Below are positions 15,229-24,300 of a stretch of DNA of 27,618 nt, piece after piece. Both the position numbers and the translations under genes were made by a program. Origin of the DNA: an uncultured bacterium (lineage in GTDB: Bacteria > Cyanobacteriota > Vampirovibrionia > Gastranaerophilales > Gastranaerophilaceae). Below the pieces are notes generated by a model. That model saw nothing but the letters and a program-made list of their open reading frames with translations, was not told the origin of the DNA and did not search any database. The stretch spans positions 1 through 27,618 of the forward strand of contig CABUAQ010000019.1 in NCBI GenBank assembly GCA_902489575.1, read 5' to 3'. Within the stretch, counting starts at the first letter, position 1, and each line of letters starts with the position of its first letter.

Positions 15229-15744
15229 ATGACTAAATTCGTTTCAGTTGGAAAAATTGTTAACTTCCACGGGATTAAGGGGGAAGCAAAAGTTGGATAC
15301 TCTAAAAGCCAGCAAAACTTTTTCATGTCCTTAAAGACTGTTTACTTAAAAAATGATGGGGAGTATTCTCCATTACATATTTTGTCGGCAAAACCCCATA
15401 AGAATATTATGATTGTTAAATTTGAAGGGATTAATTCCATCAATGAAATTCTTCCATACAAAGGTAATTTGTTGTTTGTAGAAGATGCTGTTATTCGTGA
15501 AAACCTTGATGAAGATGAATTTTTGATTGATGAGCTTGTTGGACTTGAGGTTTTTGATAGTGTTGATGACAAGAAGCTTGGATTTGTTATCGGGGTATCT
15601 AATAATGGCGCAAGTGATTTGATTTCTGTTAAAACAAATTCGAAAAAAATCTGCCTTATCCCGTTTGTAAAAGCTATTGTTCCAATTGTTGATATTCAAA
15701 ACAGAAAAATTGTAATTAACAATATTGAAGGGTTGCTGGAATGA
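15229..15744 (+). CDS. rimM: Ribosome maturation factor RimM
   Basis: RimM helps assemble the 30S subunit head. The N-terminal RimM barrel (about residues 5-90) opens with VSVGKIVNFHGIKGEAKV, the family signature, and the PRC-barrel domain follows (about 98-171, with LIDELVGLEVFD and LIPFVKAIVPIVD). At 171 aa it is full length. It starts two bases after the upstream gene and overlaps trmD by four bases (ATGA). Confidence 0.95.
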   Translation: MTKFVSVGKIVNFHGIKGEAKVGYSKSQQNFFMSLKTVYLKNDGEYSPLHILSAKPHKNIMIVKFEGINSINEILPYKGNLLFVEDAVIRENLDEDEFLIDELVGLEVFDSVDDKKLGFVIGVSNNGASDLISVKTNSKKICLIPFVKAIVPIVDIQNRKIVINNIEGLLE

Positions 15745-16439
15745 GGTTTGATGTTTTGACTTTGTTTCCGGAGGTTATTGATTCATATTGCGGTGTAAGC
15801 ATCTTAAAGCGCGCAAAGGATAACGATGTTATTACGGTTAATACTGTCAATCCGCGGGATTTTACTGTTGATAAGCATAAAAAGGTTGATGATACTCCCT
15901 ATGGCGGCGGAGCAGGTATGGTTTTAATGGCTCAGCCTTATGTTGATGCTTATGAAAGTGTTGAACAGCTTGATAATTCTGTTACTGTAATGCTTTCTCC
16001 TCAAGGTGAACCTTTAAATGAAAAGTTGGTTAATCAATTTGTTGGCTATGAGCAGATAATAATGTTATGCGGGCATTATGAAGGTTTTGATGAAAGAATA
16101 AGAGATATTATTCAGCCAAAAGAGGTTTCTATCGGAGATTTTGTTTTGACAGGTGGTGAGCTTCCTGCTCTTTGTCTTATAGATGCTGTGAGCCGAAAAC
16201 TTAACGGCACTCTTGGTAAACTTGAATCAGCTCATAATGACAGTTTTTCAAATGGTCTGCTTGAGTATCCGCATTATACAAGACCCAGAGCATTCAGAGG
16301 GATTAAGGTTCCGGAGGTTTTGCTAAACGGAAATCATAAAGATATTAGTGAGTTTAGACATAATGAGCAGCTAAAAAGAACAAAGGTAAAGCGTCCTGAT
16401 TTATACCAAAAATATTTGCAGAATAATGGAGAAGTGTAA
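15741..16439 (+). CDS. trmD: tRNA (guanine-37-N1) methyltransferase TrmD
   Basis: TrmD uses S-adenosylmethionine to make m1G37 in tRNAs that read CNN codons and so prevents +1 frameshifting. It has the trefoil-knot SPOUT motifs: DDTPYGGGAGMV (50-61), LCGHYEGFDERI (109-120), GDFVLTGGELPA (132-143), and the catalytic Asp167 within NDSFSNGLLEYPHYTRP. At 232 aa it is standard. The start overlaps the rimM stop. The stop is one base from the end of the convergent membrane protein gene, and no hairpin separates them. Confidence 0.97.
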   Translation: MRFDVLTLFPEVIDSYCGVSILKRAKDNDVITVNTVNPRDFTVDKHKKVDDTPYGGGAGMVLMAQPYVDAYESVEQLDNSVTVMLSPQGEPLNEKLVNQFVGYEQIIMLCGHYEGFDERIRDIIQPKEVSIGDFVLTGGELPALCLIDAVSRKLNGTLGKLESAHNDSFSNGLLEYPHYTRPRAFRGIKVPEVLLNGNHKDISEFRHNEQLKRTKVKRPDLYQKYLQNNGEV

Positions 16440-16440
16440 A

Positions 16441-16914
16441 CTATTTTATAGGACCGCCGGGTGTGCCAAAACCAAAAAAGTTTTTCATGAATTCGTATGC
16501 GGCATAAATACCTAGTGCGCCTGCAAAACCTTTGCTAAGTTTACCCTTTGCAAGTAAGGCACCCAATCCAAGCCCTAATGGGACTACATGACTTACAAGC
16601 ATTGACCCGAATCCCTTTAAATAGCCTATCCCACTGTTGAAAAATCTTTTATAGCCCTGATCCAGTTCCATTTTGTAAGATGCATCTTTTATTCCTTCCT
16701 GAATTTTACTCATATTTGTCGAATACATCGAGTTATTAAGGTAATAGGCAGCAGCTTTCGCATCTTTTTCGCTTGCATAAATATCCGCTTGAAGTTTGCC
16801 TATATAATGAGCGTCATATGCAACACAACCAAGAGCCGCAACACCTGCACTCTTTGCAAGATATTTACCCGTATTTCCTTTTATAGCTTTTCTTATATGA
16901 TTGAAAATCTTCAT
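16441..16914 (-). CDS. Unknown small membrane-associated protein
   Basis: I do not recognise this 157-residue protein. A hydrophobic stretch lies at about residues 20-35 (KSAGVAALGCVAYDA) and a longer pair at about 105-148 (MLVSHVVPLGLGLGALL, then FAGALGIYAAYEFM), all Gly/Ala-rich like weak membrane hairpins. A polar helical middle (40-90) separates them. The N-terminus is basic (MKIFNHIRKAIKG). AAGGAA overlaps the stop of the upstream HEAT-like gene ten bases away, so translation is likely coupled and the two products may act together. Confidence 0.65.
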   Translation of the reverse strand: MKIFNHIRKAIKGNTGKYLAKSAGVAALGCVAYDAHYIGKLQADIYASEKDAKAAAYYLNNSMYSTNMSKIQEGIKDASYKMELDQGYKRFFNSGIGYLKGFGSMLVSHVVPLGLGLGALLAKGKLSKGFAGALGIYAAYEFMKNFFGFGTPGGPIK

Positions 16915-16924
16915 TATCTATTCC

Positions 16925-17866
16925 TTATTTTTTTGCATCTGTTTTTTTGTCATCGGCTTTTTTAGGTTTGTCTTTTACTTCGAATTCTTTTTCTACTTCT
17001 TTTCCTGACATTTTTAACAGTATATTAGTTGCATCAACTGCATCTTGTCCGTATGCTGATGGATTTTGCTGCATTTTTTGCAGTACGCCTACGGTGTAAT
17101 CATCACCGGTTACCATTCTGTTTTCCAGTGCTGACAATGCCATAATCCTTATTTCAGTTGAAGGATCCTGAAGCATTTTGTTAATTAAAGCTGTTAAGGC
17201 TTTATCGTCTTTTCTTGAATCATCTTCTTCAAGTCTTGCATATACTTCCTTTGCTGCACTTAACCTAACTTCTTTTTCCTGACTGTTTAGATATGTTTCA
17301 AGATTTCGTATGTAATCGTCTGTTAATTGAACAATTTTACGTTTTTCTGTTTTTTTCTCATCTTTTTTACTATCAGTTGAATTTATATTGGTATTAGTAT
17401 TAGTATTAGTATTTATATTTTCTCCGCCTGTATTTGTACCGGTTCCGGTGTGCATTTTCCCATCCGGGCCGATTTGTCCTGTGTAGTATGCAGAAGGATA
17501 ACATGGAGCATTAACATTATAAGTCGGGGCTTGTGCACCAGGTGTTGTTACTGAAGGATTAAATATTTGAATATTTACACCTGATGCTGACGCCGGTACT
17601 TGGTAAGTTTGCGGCTGCGGTGATGGTGGATAAGCAGTATTTTGCACAGGTAAATATCCATGAGGATAACTCTGTTGCTGTACCGGTTGTTGGGCAGGAA
17701 TTGTCTGAGTTTGCTGCTGGACTACCGGAGTTTGATATGCTGTTTGCCGTGGTTGAGTATAATATGTTTGAGCCGGCACAGTTGCAGGTGCCTGTGCATT
17801 TGTATTACCAGCTTGAGTCTGCGGACTTTGCCGTTTTATTACATTATTTTGTCCATAAACTTCCAT
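16925..17866 (-). CDS. Pro/Gln-rich protein with C-terminal HEAT-like repeats
   Basis: Residues 1-165 are low complexity, rich in Gln, Pro, Thr, Tyr and Ala, with an NT dipeptide run (NINTNTNTNTNINS) at about 150-163. Residues about 175-290 are helical with HEAT-like spacing: LETYLNSQEKEVRLSAAKEVYARL, then LINKMLQDPSTEIRIMALSALENR, then VLQKMQQNPSAYGQDAVDATNILL. The tail is Lys/Asp-rich. HEAT units usually mediate protein contacts; no partner is known. There is no signal peptide. The start codon and the nearest purine-rich site (AGGGAA) sit inside the large inverted repeat 17864-17936. It lies between the GH57 gene and the small membrane protein gene on the same strand. Confidence 0.7.
   Translation of the reverse strand: MEVYGQNNVIKRQSPQTQAGNTNAQAPATVPAQTYYTQPRQTAYQTPVVQQQTQTIPAQQPVQQQSYPHGYLPVQNTAYPPSPQPQTYQVPASASGVNIQIFNPSVTTPGAQAPTYNVNAPCYPSAYYTGQIGPDGKMHTGTGTNTGGENINTNTNTNTNINSTDSKKDEKKTEKRKIVQLTDDYIRNLETYLNSQEKEVRLSAAKEVYARLEEDDSRKDDKALTALINKMLQDPSTEIRIMALSALENRMVTGDDYTVGVLQKMQQNPSAYGQDAVDATNILLKMSGKEVEKEFEVKDKPKKADDKKTDAKK
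17386..17415 (-). repeat. Short hexanucleotide repeat inside the HEAT-like gene
   Basis: Three perfect TATTAG units (17392-17409, plus strand) are flanked by one degenerate unit on each side. On the gene strand they encode the Asn-Thr run. A six-base unit keeps the frame, so changes in copy number would only alter linker length. Confidence 0.75.
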
Positions 17867-17936
17867 AATACGTATTTTTCCCTAAATTCTACCTATTATA
17901 TTAAAGTATTCTTCAGGGAAAAATTTGCGTATTATG
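17864..17936 (-). repeat. Large near-perfect inverted repeat over a start codon
   Basis: The arm at 17864-17883 and the arm at 17915-17936 match over 10 plus 9 bases, interrupted by one small asymmetric internal loop; the hairpin loop is 31 bases. It fills the gap between the GH57 stop (17952) and the start codon of the HEAT-like gene (17866). In the minus-strand transcript the second arm contains AGGGAA and ends at the ATG. A TATAAT lies in the loop on the minus strand but no good -35 accompanies it. Confidence 0.8.
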
Positions 17937-17951
17937 TAAAGATATATTAAC

Positions 17952-20468
17952 TTATACCCCTAATTTAGTTAGTTTGATTTTATAGAAATCAACATTTATA
18001 TTAAGATGAATTCCTATAGTTAATAACAGGTTGATAAATTTAATATCTTTTTCTTTTTGAGTTTCAATATTATTTTCTATAATGTCGCCTATCCTGTGAT
18101 AGATTTTGTTATAATAAATATTTTGTGCTTCTGAGATATCTATTTGCAGATCAAGTTTTGAAATTATATCAAACAATTCAACAACAGCGTCAGCTTGCTG
18201 ACTTTCAAAACTTTTAGTTAGTCTGTTAAGATTTGTTATAATCTTTTTGGCAAATATTTTGTTGGACGGAGCTTTATCTATTTTTATGTCCAATTTTTTT
18301 GCTTCAAAGTTTATATCCATAATCTGCTGAATTATAGTTTTTTCAACAAAACCATCACTATGAGCTAAAAGGTCGTTATATCTGTGGCTTAGAGCGTATT
18401 CGGCAGCAATCCTGAATTCGTTTGGAATTTCAAGACCAAGATTTTGCATGTGATAAATAGAGCCTTTACCTTGGTCATACATTTCTTTATAAGTATTTGA
18501 AAATTTTTCCAGTTTATCTTTTAAAAGAATTTGCAGGATTTTCCTTCTTTCTTCAATGAAGATATCTTTTAATGTGAAATATTCTTTACCGAATTTTTCA
18601 TCAAGGTTTCTAATTATTTCTGTTAGCGGGTGCACCATAAAAGTTTTAATCAGTGATTTTTTTAATTCCTGATATTCTTCATTTGAAGAGTATTGCTTAA
18701 TAGCACAGTGGAAATCCCCGCCTGAATACTGCATAAGCGCGAATATGAGATTTGCTTTTTGCAGTGTTACTTTTGAGAGGACTTCAATGTGTCCTACTAC
18801 GAAGTTTGAATTACCTTTTTGGGTTCTTTGATAGTCGTTACGTTTAATCGTGTAGCAGTACACATCTTCTTCATCTTCAAAATCCTGGTATAATGAAGAT
18901 ATAACCCATAGGCATGCAAGTTGTTTAAAAGTAACAACACAAGGTTTTACAAAACGTTCGTAAATGTCTTTTCCTGTTTTATGTTCAGGGATATTACTTT
19001 TTGCTTCTGATAGAATTTCAAGGAATTTTTCCTCAAAATCTTCACCGGAAAATTTTGCAGCAAGCTGCATTGCGCGTGCTGCGTATTTCATGATTTGAAC
19101 GGTTTCTATGCCTGAGATTTCAGAGAAAAACCAACCGCAGCTTGTGTACATAAGCATTGCCTGTCGCTGCATTTCAAGAAGTTCCATACCCTTAATCCTG
19201 TTTTCTTCTGTTAGATCAGGTTTAAAGTTTTCTTTTTGAAATTTTTTAATATTAAGATAACTTCTGTTTAATACGACTTCAATGTATTTATTTCGAATAG
19301 TCCAAACATCTTCATTGTAATATTTAGGACCTTCGGATTCAAATATTTTGATAAGTTCATCTCTGAGATAATCCAGTGCATTCCTAAGCGGTGCTCTCCA
19401 TTTTTGATTCCAGCCCGGATGTCCGCCTGTTGAGCATCCGCAATCTTCTTTCCACCTTCCCACTCCATGGAAACAACTCCAGGAAGATGCTTGTTTAATA
19501 TCTACCTCATAGTTACTTTTGTACTTGTCAAGGTATTCAGCATAATTTGTGATTTTGAACCCTTCATCTTCAGCTTTAACTTTTAATACATAGGATAACG
19601 CCATATCCCCAAATTTTGTATGGTGACCGTAGCTTTCCCCGTCTGTTGCAATGTTAATAAGTTGCGGGTAGTCACGTACTTCTGATACCCCTTCTTTTAA
19701 TCTTTTAATAAATTTATTTCCGTCAACAAGAAGTTCGTCGAAAGCAACTGAACGTGAAATTGCTCCATCATAAAAGAATAGATCAATTGTTTTTCCCGGG
19801 GCGCATTTTATTTTATAAGTATAAGAGCGAGCCGGATCAATATTACCCCAACTTACATCTTGCCAGTCTTTGTCTGTTAATTTCTTAATTTTTGCGGCCT
19901 GATAAGGAGATAGTATTGTGAATTTTATACCGTTATCTACTAGGACTTTTAGGGTTTCATCATCCACAGCTGTTTCTGCAAGCCATATCCCTTCCGGTTT
20001 CCTTCCGAACCGGTATTCGAAATCTCTTATACCCCATTTAACCTGGGTTTCTTTATCTTTGTAATTTGCCAGCGGCATAATCATGTGGTTATAGACTTGC
20101 GCAATAGCATTACCATGACCGTTATGTTCTGAAATACTTTCAATATCTGCTTTAATAATTCTTTCGTAGGTCAAAGGGGCATATTGTTCCATCCAGGATA
20201 GAAGGGTTGGACCAAAGTTATAACTCATATATTCGTAATTATTCACAATATCTAATATTCGATTTTTGTTGTCCACTATTCTGGATACTGAATTCGGGTT
20301 ATAGCATTCTTTACATATTCTTTCATTCCAATCATGAAACGGAAGTGCACTATCTTGAAGTTCAATAGCCTCAAGCCACGGATTTTCTCTTGGCGGTTGG
20401 TAAAAGTGGCCGTGTATTGTCAGAAATTTTTCAGATTTAGTATTTGTAGTGTTATTTGTTGTTGCCAT
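17952..20468 (-). CDS. Glycoside hydrolase family 57 protein with DUF3536
   Basis: GH57 enzymes act on alpha-glucans (amylase, branching, 4-alpha-glucanotransferase). The conserved regions appear in order: HGHFYQPPRENPW (19-31), EHNGHGN (114-120), GIWLAETAVD (160-169) with nucleophile Glu165, and TDGESYGHH (275-283) with proton donor Asp276. The HGHFYQPPRENPW opening and the long C-terminal half are typical of the GH57 + DUF3536 subgroup, common in cyanobacteria and relatives; its exact substrate is not settled. At 838 aa it is within the subgroup's range. There is no signal peptide, so it is cytosolic and may act on storage glycogen. It follows the exported protein gene at 20503 by 34 bases. 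Confidence 0.92.
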   Translation of the reverse strand: MATTNNTTNTKSEKFLTIHGHFYQPPRENPWLEAIELQDSALPFHDWNERICKECYNPNSVSRIVDNKNRILDIVNNYEYMSYNFGPTLLSWMEQYAPLTYERIIKADIESISEHNGHGNAIAQVYNHMIMPLANYKDKETQVKWGIRDFEYRFGRKPEGIWLAETAVDDETLKVLVDNGIKFTILSPYQAAKIKKLTDKDWQDVSWGNIDPARSYTYKIKCAPGKTIDLFFYDGAISRSVAFDELLVDGNKFIKRLKEGVSEVRDYPQLINIATDGESYGHHTKFGDMALSYVLKVKAEDEGFKITNYAEYLDKYKSNYEVDIKQASSWSCFHGVGRWKEDCGCSTGGHPGWNQKWRAPLRNALDYLRDELIKIFESEGPKYYNEDVWTIRNKYIEVVLNRSYLNIKKFQKENFKPDLTEENRIKGMELLEMQRQAMLMYTSCGWFFSEISGIETVQIMKYAARAMQLAAKFSGEDFEEKFLEILSEAKSNIPEHKTGKDIYERFVKPCVVTFKQLACLWVISSLYQDFEDEEDVYCYTIKRNDYQRTQKGNSNFVVGHIEVLSKVTLQKANLIFALMQYSGGDFHCAIKQYSSNEEYQELKKSLIKTFMVHPLTEIIRNLDEKFGKEYFTLKDIFIEERRKILQILLKDKLEKFSNTYKEMYDQGKGSIYHMQNLGLEIPNEFRIAAEYALSHRYNDLLAHSDGFVEKTIIQQIMDINFEAKKLDIKIDKAPSNKIFAKKIITNLNRLTKSFESQQADAVVELFDIISKLDLQIDISEAQNIYYNKIYHRIGDIIENNIETQKEKDIKFINLLLTIGIHLNINVDFYKIKLTKLGV

Positions 20469-20502
20469 AATCTATTTCATACCTATTTAAATGTAAATAC
20501 TT

Positions 20503-21036
20503 TTATTTGTCTGTTTTTGTTCCGGATGTTGTTGCCGGTTTATTGTCATCTTTTTTTACTTTATTAACGACTTTGAAGTTGTCAACATCCATCCATGCAT
20601 CTCCTAATGCGGTTGAAAAAACTCGTCCGGTAAATTCTATTTCATCTCCTGCATCGAGATCAATGTGTTTTTCAGCAATTTCCTTTTTTAAAAAGATTTT
20701 AAGTTCTGATAATGGAATATTGTGATTTGTAATATCAGGTCTTTGAATTAGGAAAGTAATATATTGTTCAGAAGATCGCATTGCCGGTTTATAGTCAAGG
20801 CCAAGAGTTGAAAATTTATCAAATTTACCTTTTACTCTAATATTTCTGCGCAGGTATTTATAAGGGTTTGAAACCACTTCAAGTGCATTCACGGTAGTGT
20901 AATTTGATTGTGGAGCTGAAGGTGCAGATACCGTTATTGGAGTCTGAGCCTGTGTTTGTGTGTAAATACCGTTAATGCCGGTACCCAAAGCAAAAGATAG
21001 CAAAACTGCTAAGGTTATAATTTGTAATTTTTTCAT
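20503..21036 (-). CDS. Unknown exported protein, possible OB-like fold
   Basis: A Sec signal peptide spans about residues 1-31 (MKKLQ, hydrophobic core, cleavage near QAQ-T). The mature part begins with a Pro/Ser/Thr linker and continues from about residue 48 with VVSNPYKYLRRNIRVKGKFDKF, a strand-rich middle, and DLDAGDEIEFTGRVFSTALGDAWMDVDNFKVV. The pattern 'modest protein, place/keep, permitted limits of a strand, GxV, wMdVd' resembles OB-fold exported domains, but I cannot name the family. The C-terminus is a charged tail. AAGGGG precedes the ATG. It is the first gene of the minus-strand group that continues with GH57. Confidence 0.65.
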   Translation of the reverse strand: MKKLQIITLAVLLSFALGTGINGIYTQTQAQTPITVSAPSAPQSNYTTVNALEVVSNPYKYLRRNIRVKGKFDKFSTLGLDYKPAMRSSEQYITFLIQRPDITNHNIPLSELKIFLKKEIAEKHIDLDAGDEIEFTGRVFSTALGDAWMDVDNFKVVNKVKKDDNKPATTSGTKTDK

Positions 21037-21206
21037 ATTAACCCCTTATTTAAACTTTCAATATCACTCTATCAGTGTAGCACATAATTAAAAATAAGAA
21101 AACTATACTGTTTAACAAATTAATAACATTTATTAAGAATTTAATCAAAAATGTTTGGTAAAATGGTGTGTTATCGTGTTACAGAGAATTTTTATTTTTA
21201 TACCTC

Positions 21207-21252
21207 TTGCCTTTTTTATTTTTATAATGTATAATCCTAATTGTTAGGATTA
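21207..21252 (+). promoter_or_regulatory. Promoter of the SNF2 gene overlapped by a palindromic operator candidate
   Basis: TTGCCT (21207-21212) and TATAAT (21230-21235) are spaced exactly 17 bases. A perfect palindrome, TAATCCTAA (21232-21240) and TTAGGATTA (21244-21252) with a three-base centre, covers the -10 and the expected transcription start. A bound dimer there would block RNA polymerase. The regulator is unknown. An AT-rich palindrome (TTAATAA/TTATTAA, 21120-21136) lies further upstream. Confidence 0.6.
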
Positions 21253-21319
21253 AGGGTTTACGGATGTGCGATCTGTAATGACAGTTGTTCCCTTAGAACG
21301 GAAAGAGATTACTCCTTAG

Positions 21320-24300
21320 ATGAGTGCAACAAAGTTTAATTACAAATTTATAAAAGATAATGCAAGTGCCGGAAGCTGGCGGAGAGGTTATGAGTACCAT
21401 CAAAAAGATATGGTATTTGATAATTACCCTGAAAAAAATTTTTATATGGGTAAGGTAAAAGGTAATTTTCAGGATCATTATAATACTGATTTGATTTTTA
21501 AGAAAAATAAGGTTGAAGCACGCTGTAATTGTCCGCTAAAGGAAGAATGGTGCAAGCATGCTGTTGCTGTTGCCCTTAAAGCTATTGATGAACATGCTTA
21601 TGAAGATTGGCTAGAAACAAAATTCGGTATGGAATTTGATTTCCCTGATGAAAATACTGCACTTACCGAAGAACCGCAAGGAAGTTATATTTTCCATTTT
21701 AATCCGAAAAGAAAAGCGAATTTCTTCTCAATACTTGTTCGTTCTCGCGAAAACGGTAAAATTGTACGCCAGATAGAATCTATTTTGAGGGCTCTCATCG
21801 AGGCTCAAAAACAGGATGAATCTTTTGAACTTAATAATTCCCAAAAGGTTGAAATTTTGATATTTCAACAGCTTTTAAAAATATCACGCCAGGATAAAAA
21901 GGCAGGATGGTATGATATACCTATTTCAAAATTTGGTCCGATGTTTTCACTTTTAGCAAAGGCCGATGAGGTTTTGGATGAAAAAACAAAGGAAAGGCTG
22001 AAGTTTACAGATGAAGAATGGAAGCTCGTTTTATATGTTAATACTTCAAATACCGCGGGTACATTGCTTTTATCTTTAGAATGGCAGCGTCCGGATAAGG
22101 AAGATGTTTATCCTTTTGAAGAAGTCAGATATTTTTCACGTCATCTAAAATGGGGCAGATATAAGAATTTGATTTTCCCTACTAATATTGCAATTCAAAA
22201 TGTACCCCAAAATATTATTAAGTCTTCATTTACTGATTTAAAAGATGCTGAAGGCGGAAAATTTATTTATGAAGATTTGCCAAAATTAAAAGAATTTATG
22301 GATGTTGTTGTTGATGAGAAAATATCTAAATTAATGCTTGAACAGCGTCCTCCAGTAAATGTTGTAACAATGGGAATTGATTATGATCAATCACTCAAGG
22401 CTTCTTTAGATTTTGAGTATGACGGGGTAAGAGTTCCGTTTTCAAAAACGTCAAGTGACAAGGTGCAGTATATTACGGTTAAAAAGCCGGATGAAGATAT
22501 TATTTACTGGGTTAAACGTAATTTGAAGCATGAAAATGAAGCTTATGCAATGCTTTTAGCTTGTAAGTTTGTTCCGATGCAGACCAATAATTTGGCGTTG
22601 GAAAAAGAAAATGCGATTGATTTTTATAACTATTATTTGAAACAGGCCGGTGAGGGCTGGAGATTTGAAGAAAAAGACGATATGTCATTTTTTAAGCTGA
22701 TGGATGATCCGTTCAAGTTATGTGCTAAGATAGATTTTTCTGATGAACAGCCTGATAGTTTTGATATAAGTATATACGGTCAGGCCGGAGAAGAAGTCAT
22801 TGATTTCGATGAAATTTATGAAACTATTCAAAGCGGTGAAAAATATGCAAGGATTAGAAGTTTAGGGTTTGTTGAATATCCGGCGCAAAATATATATTCG
22901 ATGATGCGTTCTTTCAACTCTTTTGATGTATTTAGAAATCCGGATAACCGCTTTACGGTAAAAACATATCGGGCAGGTTTGATAAATGAACTCAAAAATT
23001 TAAATATTGAACTTATTTTAAGTGACAGATTTAAGACTTTCTGGGAGCAGATGTCCACATTTTCTACTGTGGATGATTTATCTCTTCCAGATGGGATTAA
23101 TGCTGAATTCCGGGAATATCAGTTAAAGGGCTTTGGCTGGTTGTGGTTTATGTATAAATACGGCTTAAACGGAATTCTTGCTGATGATATGGGGTTGGGT
23201 AAAACATTACAGGCATTGACGGTTTTACAGAAGGCAAAAGAAGAAGACGGACCGATGCCGACTCTTGTTATTGCTCCGACTACGGTTGTATTTAACTGGG
23301 AATCTGAAATCCAGAAATTTGCTCCGACATTAAATTGTTTAAAGCTTCAGGGCGGTGAGCGTAAACAATTTTTCAAAAAAATTCCTGAGTATGATGTTGT
23401 TATTACAAGTTATGCTTTGCTGCGCCGTGATATTGATAAATTGAAAGATATCAATTTTAGATATGTTATTCTTGATGAATCTCAAAATATTAAGAACGCA
23501 ACATCTCAAACCGCGCAGGCTGTAAAACAGTTAGTTTCGCAACATAAACTGGCTCTTTCAGGTACACCAATTGAAAATAAATTAGAAGAACTCTGGTCAG
23601 TGTTTGATTTTCTTATGCCGGGATTTTTGTTCTCTATGGCAGACTTTAATTCTCGCTATGTAAATCCTATTATGGAACGCCAGGATAAAATTGTTGAAAA
23701 ACGTCTTAAATTACAAATTTATCCGTTTATCTTGCGTCGTATGAAACGTGATGTCGCAAAAGATCTTCCTGATAAGGTTGAAAATATTGCTTACTGTGAA
23801 TTGACTGATGATCAAAGAGATTTCTATTTGCAGGTTCTTGACAGTACGAAAGAAGAATTGTTTAAATCTATTGAACAAAACGGACTTGAAAAAAGCCGAT
23901 TATCTATTTTCTCAGCATTGCTGCGTATGCGTCAAATTTGTTGTCATCCAAGACTTTATGATAAGGATAATGTTAAAAATGTTATTTCTTCGGGTAAGTT
24001 TGAAAAACTTAAAGTTATGCTTGAAGAAATTGTGTCAGAAGGTCACAGGATTTTATTATTCAGTCAATTTGTTGATATGCTTGATATAGTAAGAGCATGG
24101 CTGGACAAAACAGGTATTAAATATGAGTACTTAACTGGTAAGACTAAAGACAGACAGGGTGCAGTTGAAAGATTTAATAACGATCCGACTATTCCTATTT
24201 TCTTAATCAGTTTGAAAGCAGGTGGTACGGGTTTGAATCTTACAGGTGCAGATTATGTTATTCATTATGACCCTTGGTGGAATCCTGCTGTTGAAGATCA

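Noticed and set aside
21253..21319. Possible riboswitch in the SNF2 leader
   Set aside because: Only four-base stems can be drawn and no known aptamer consensus is recognisable.
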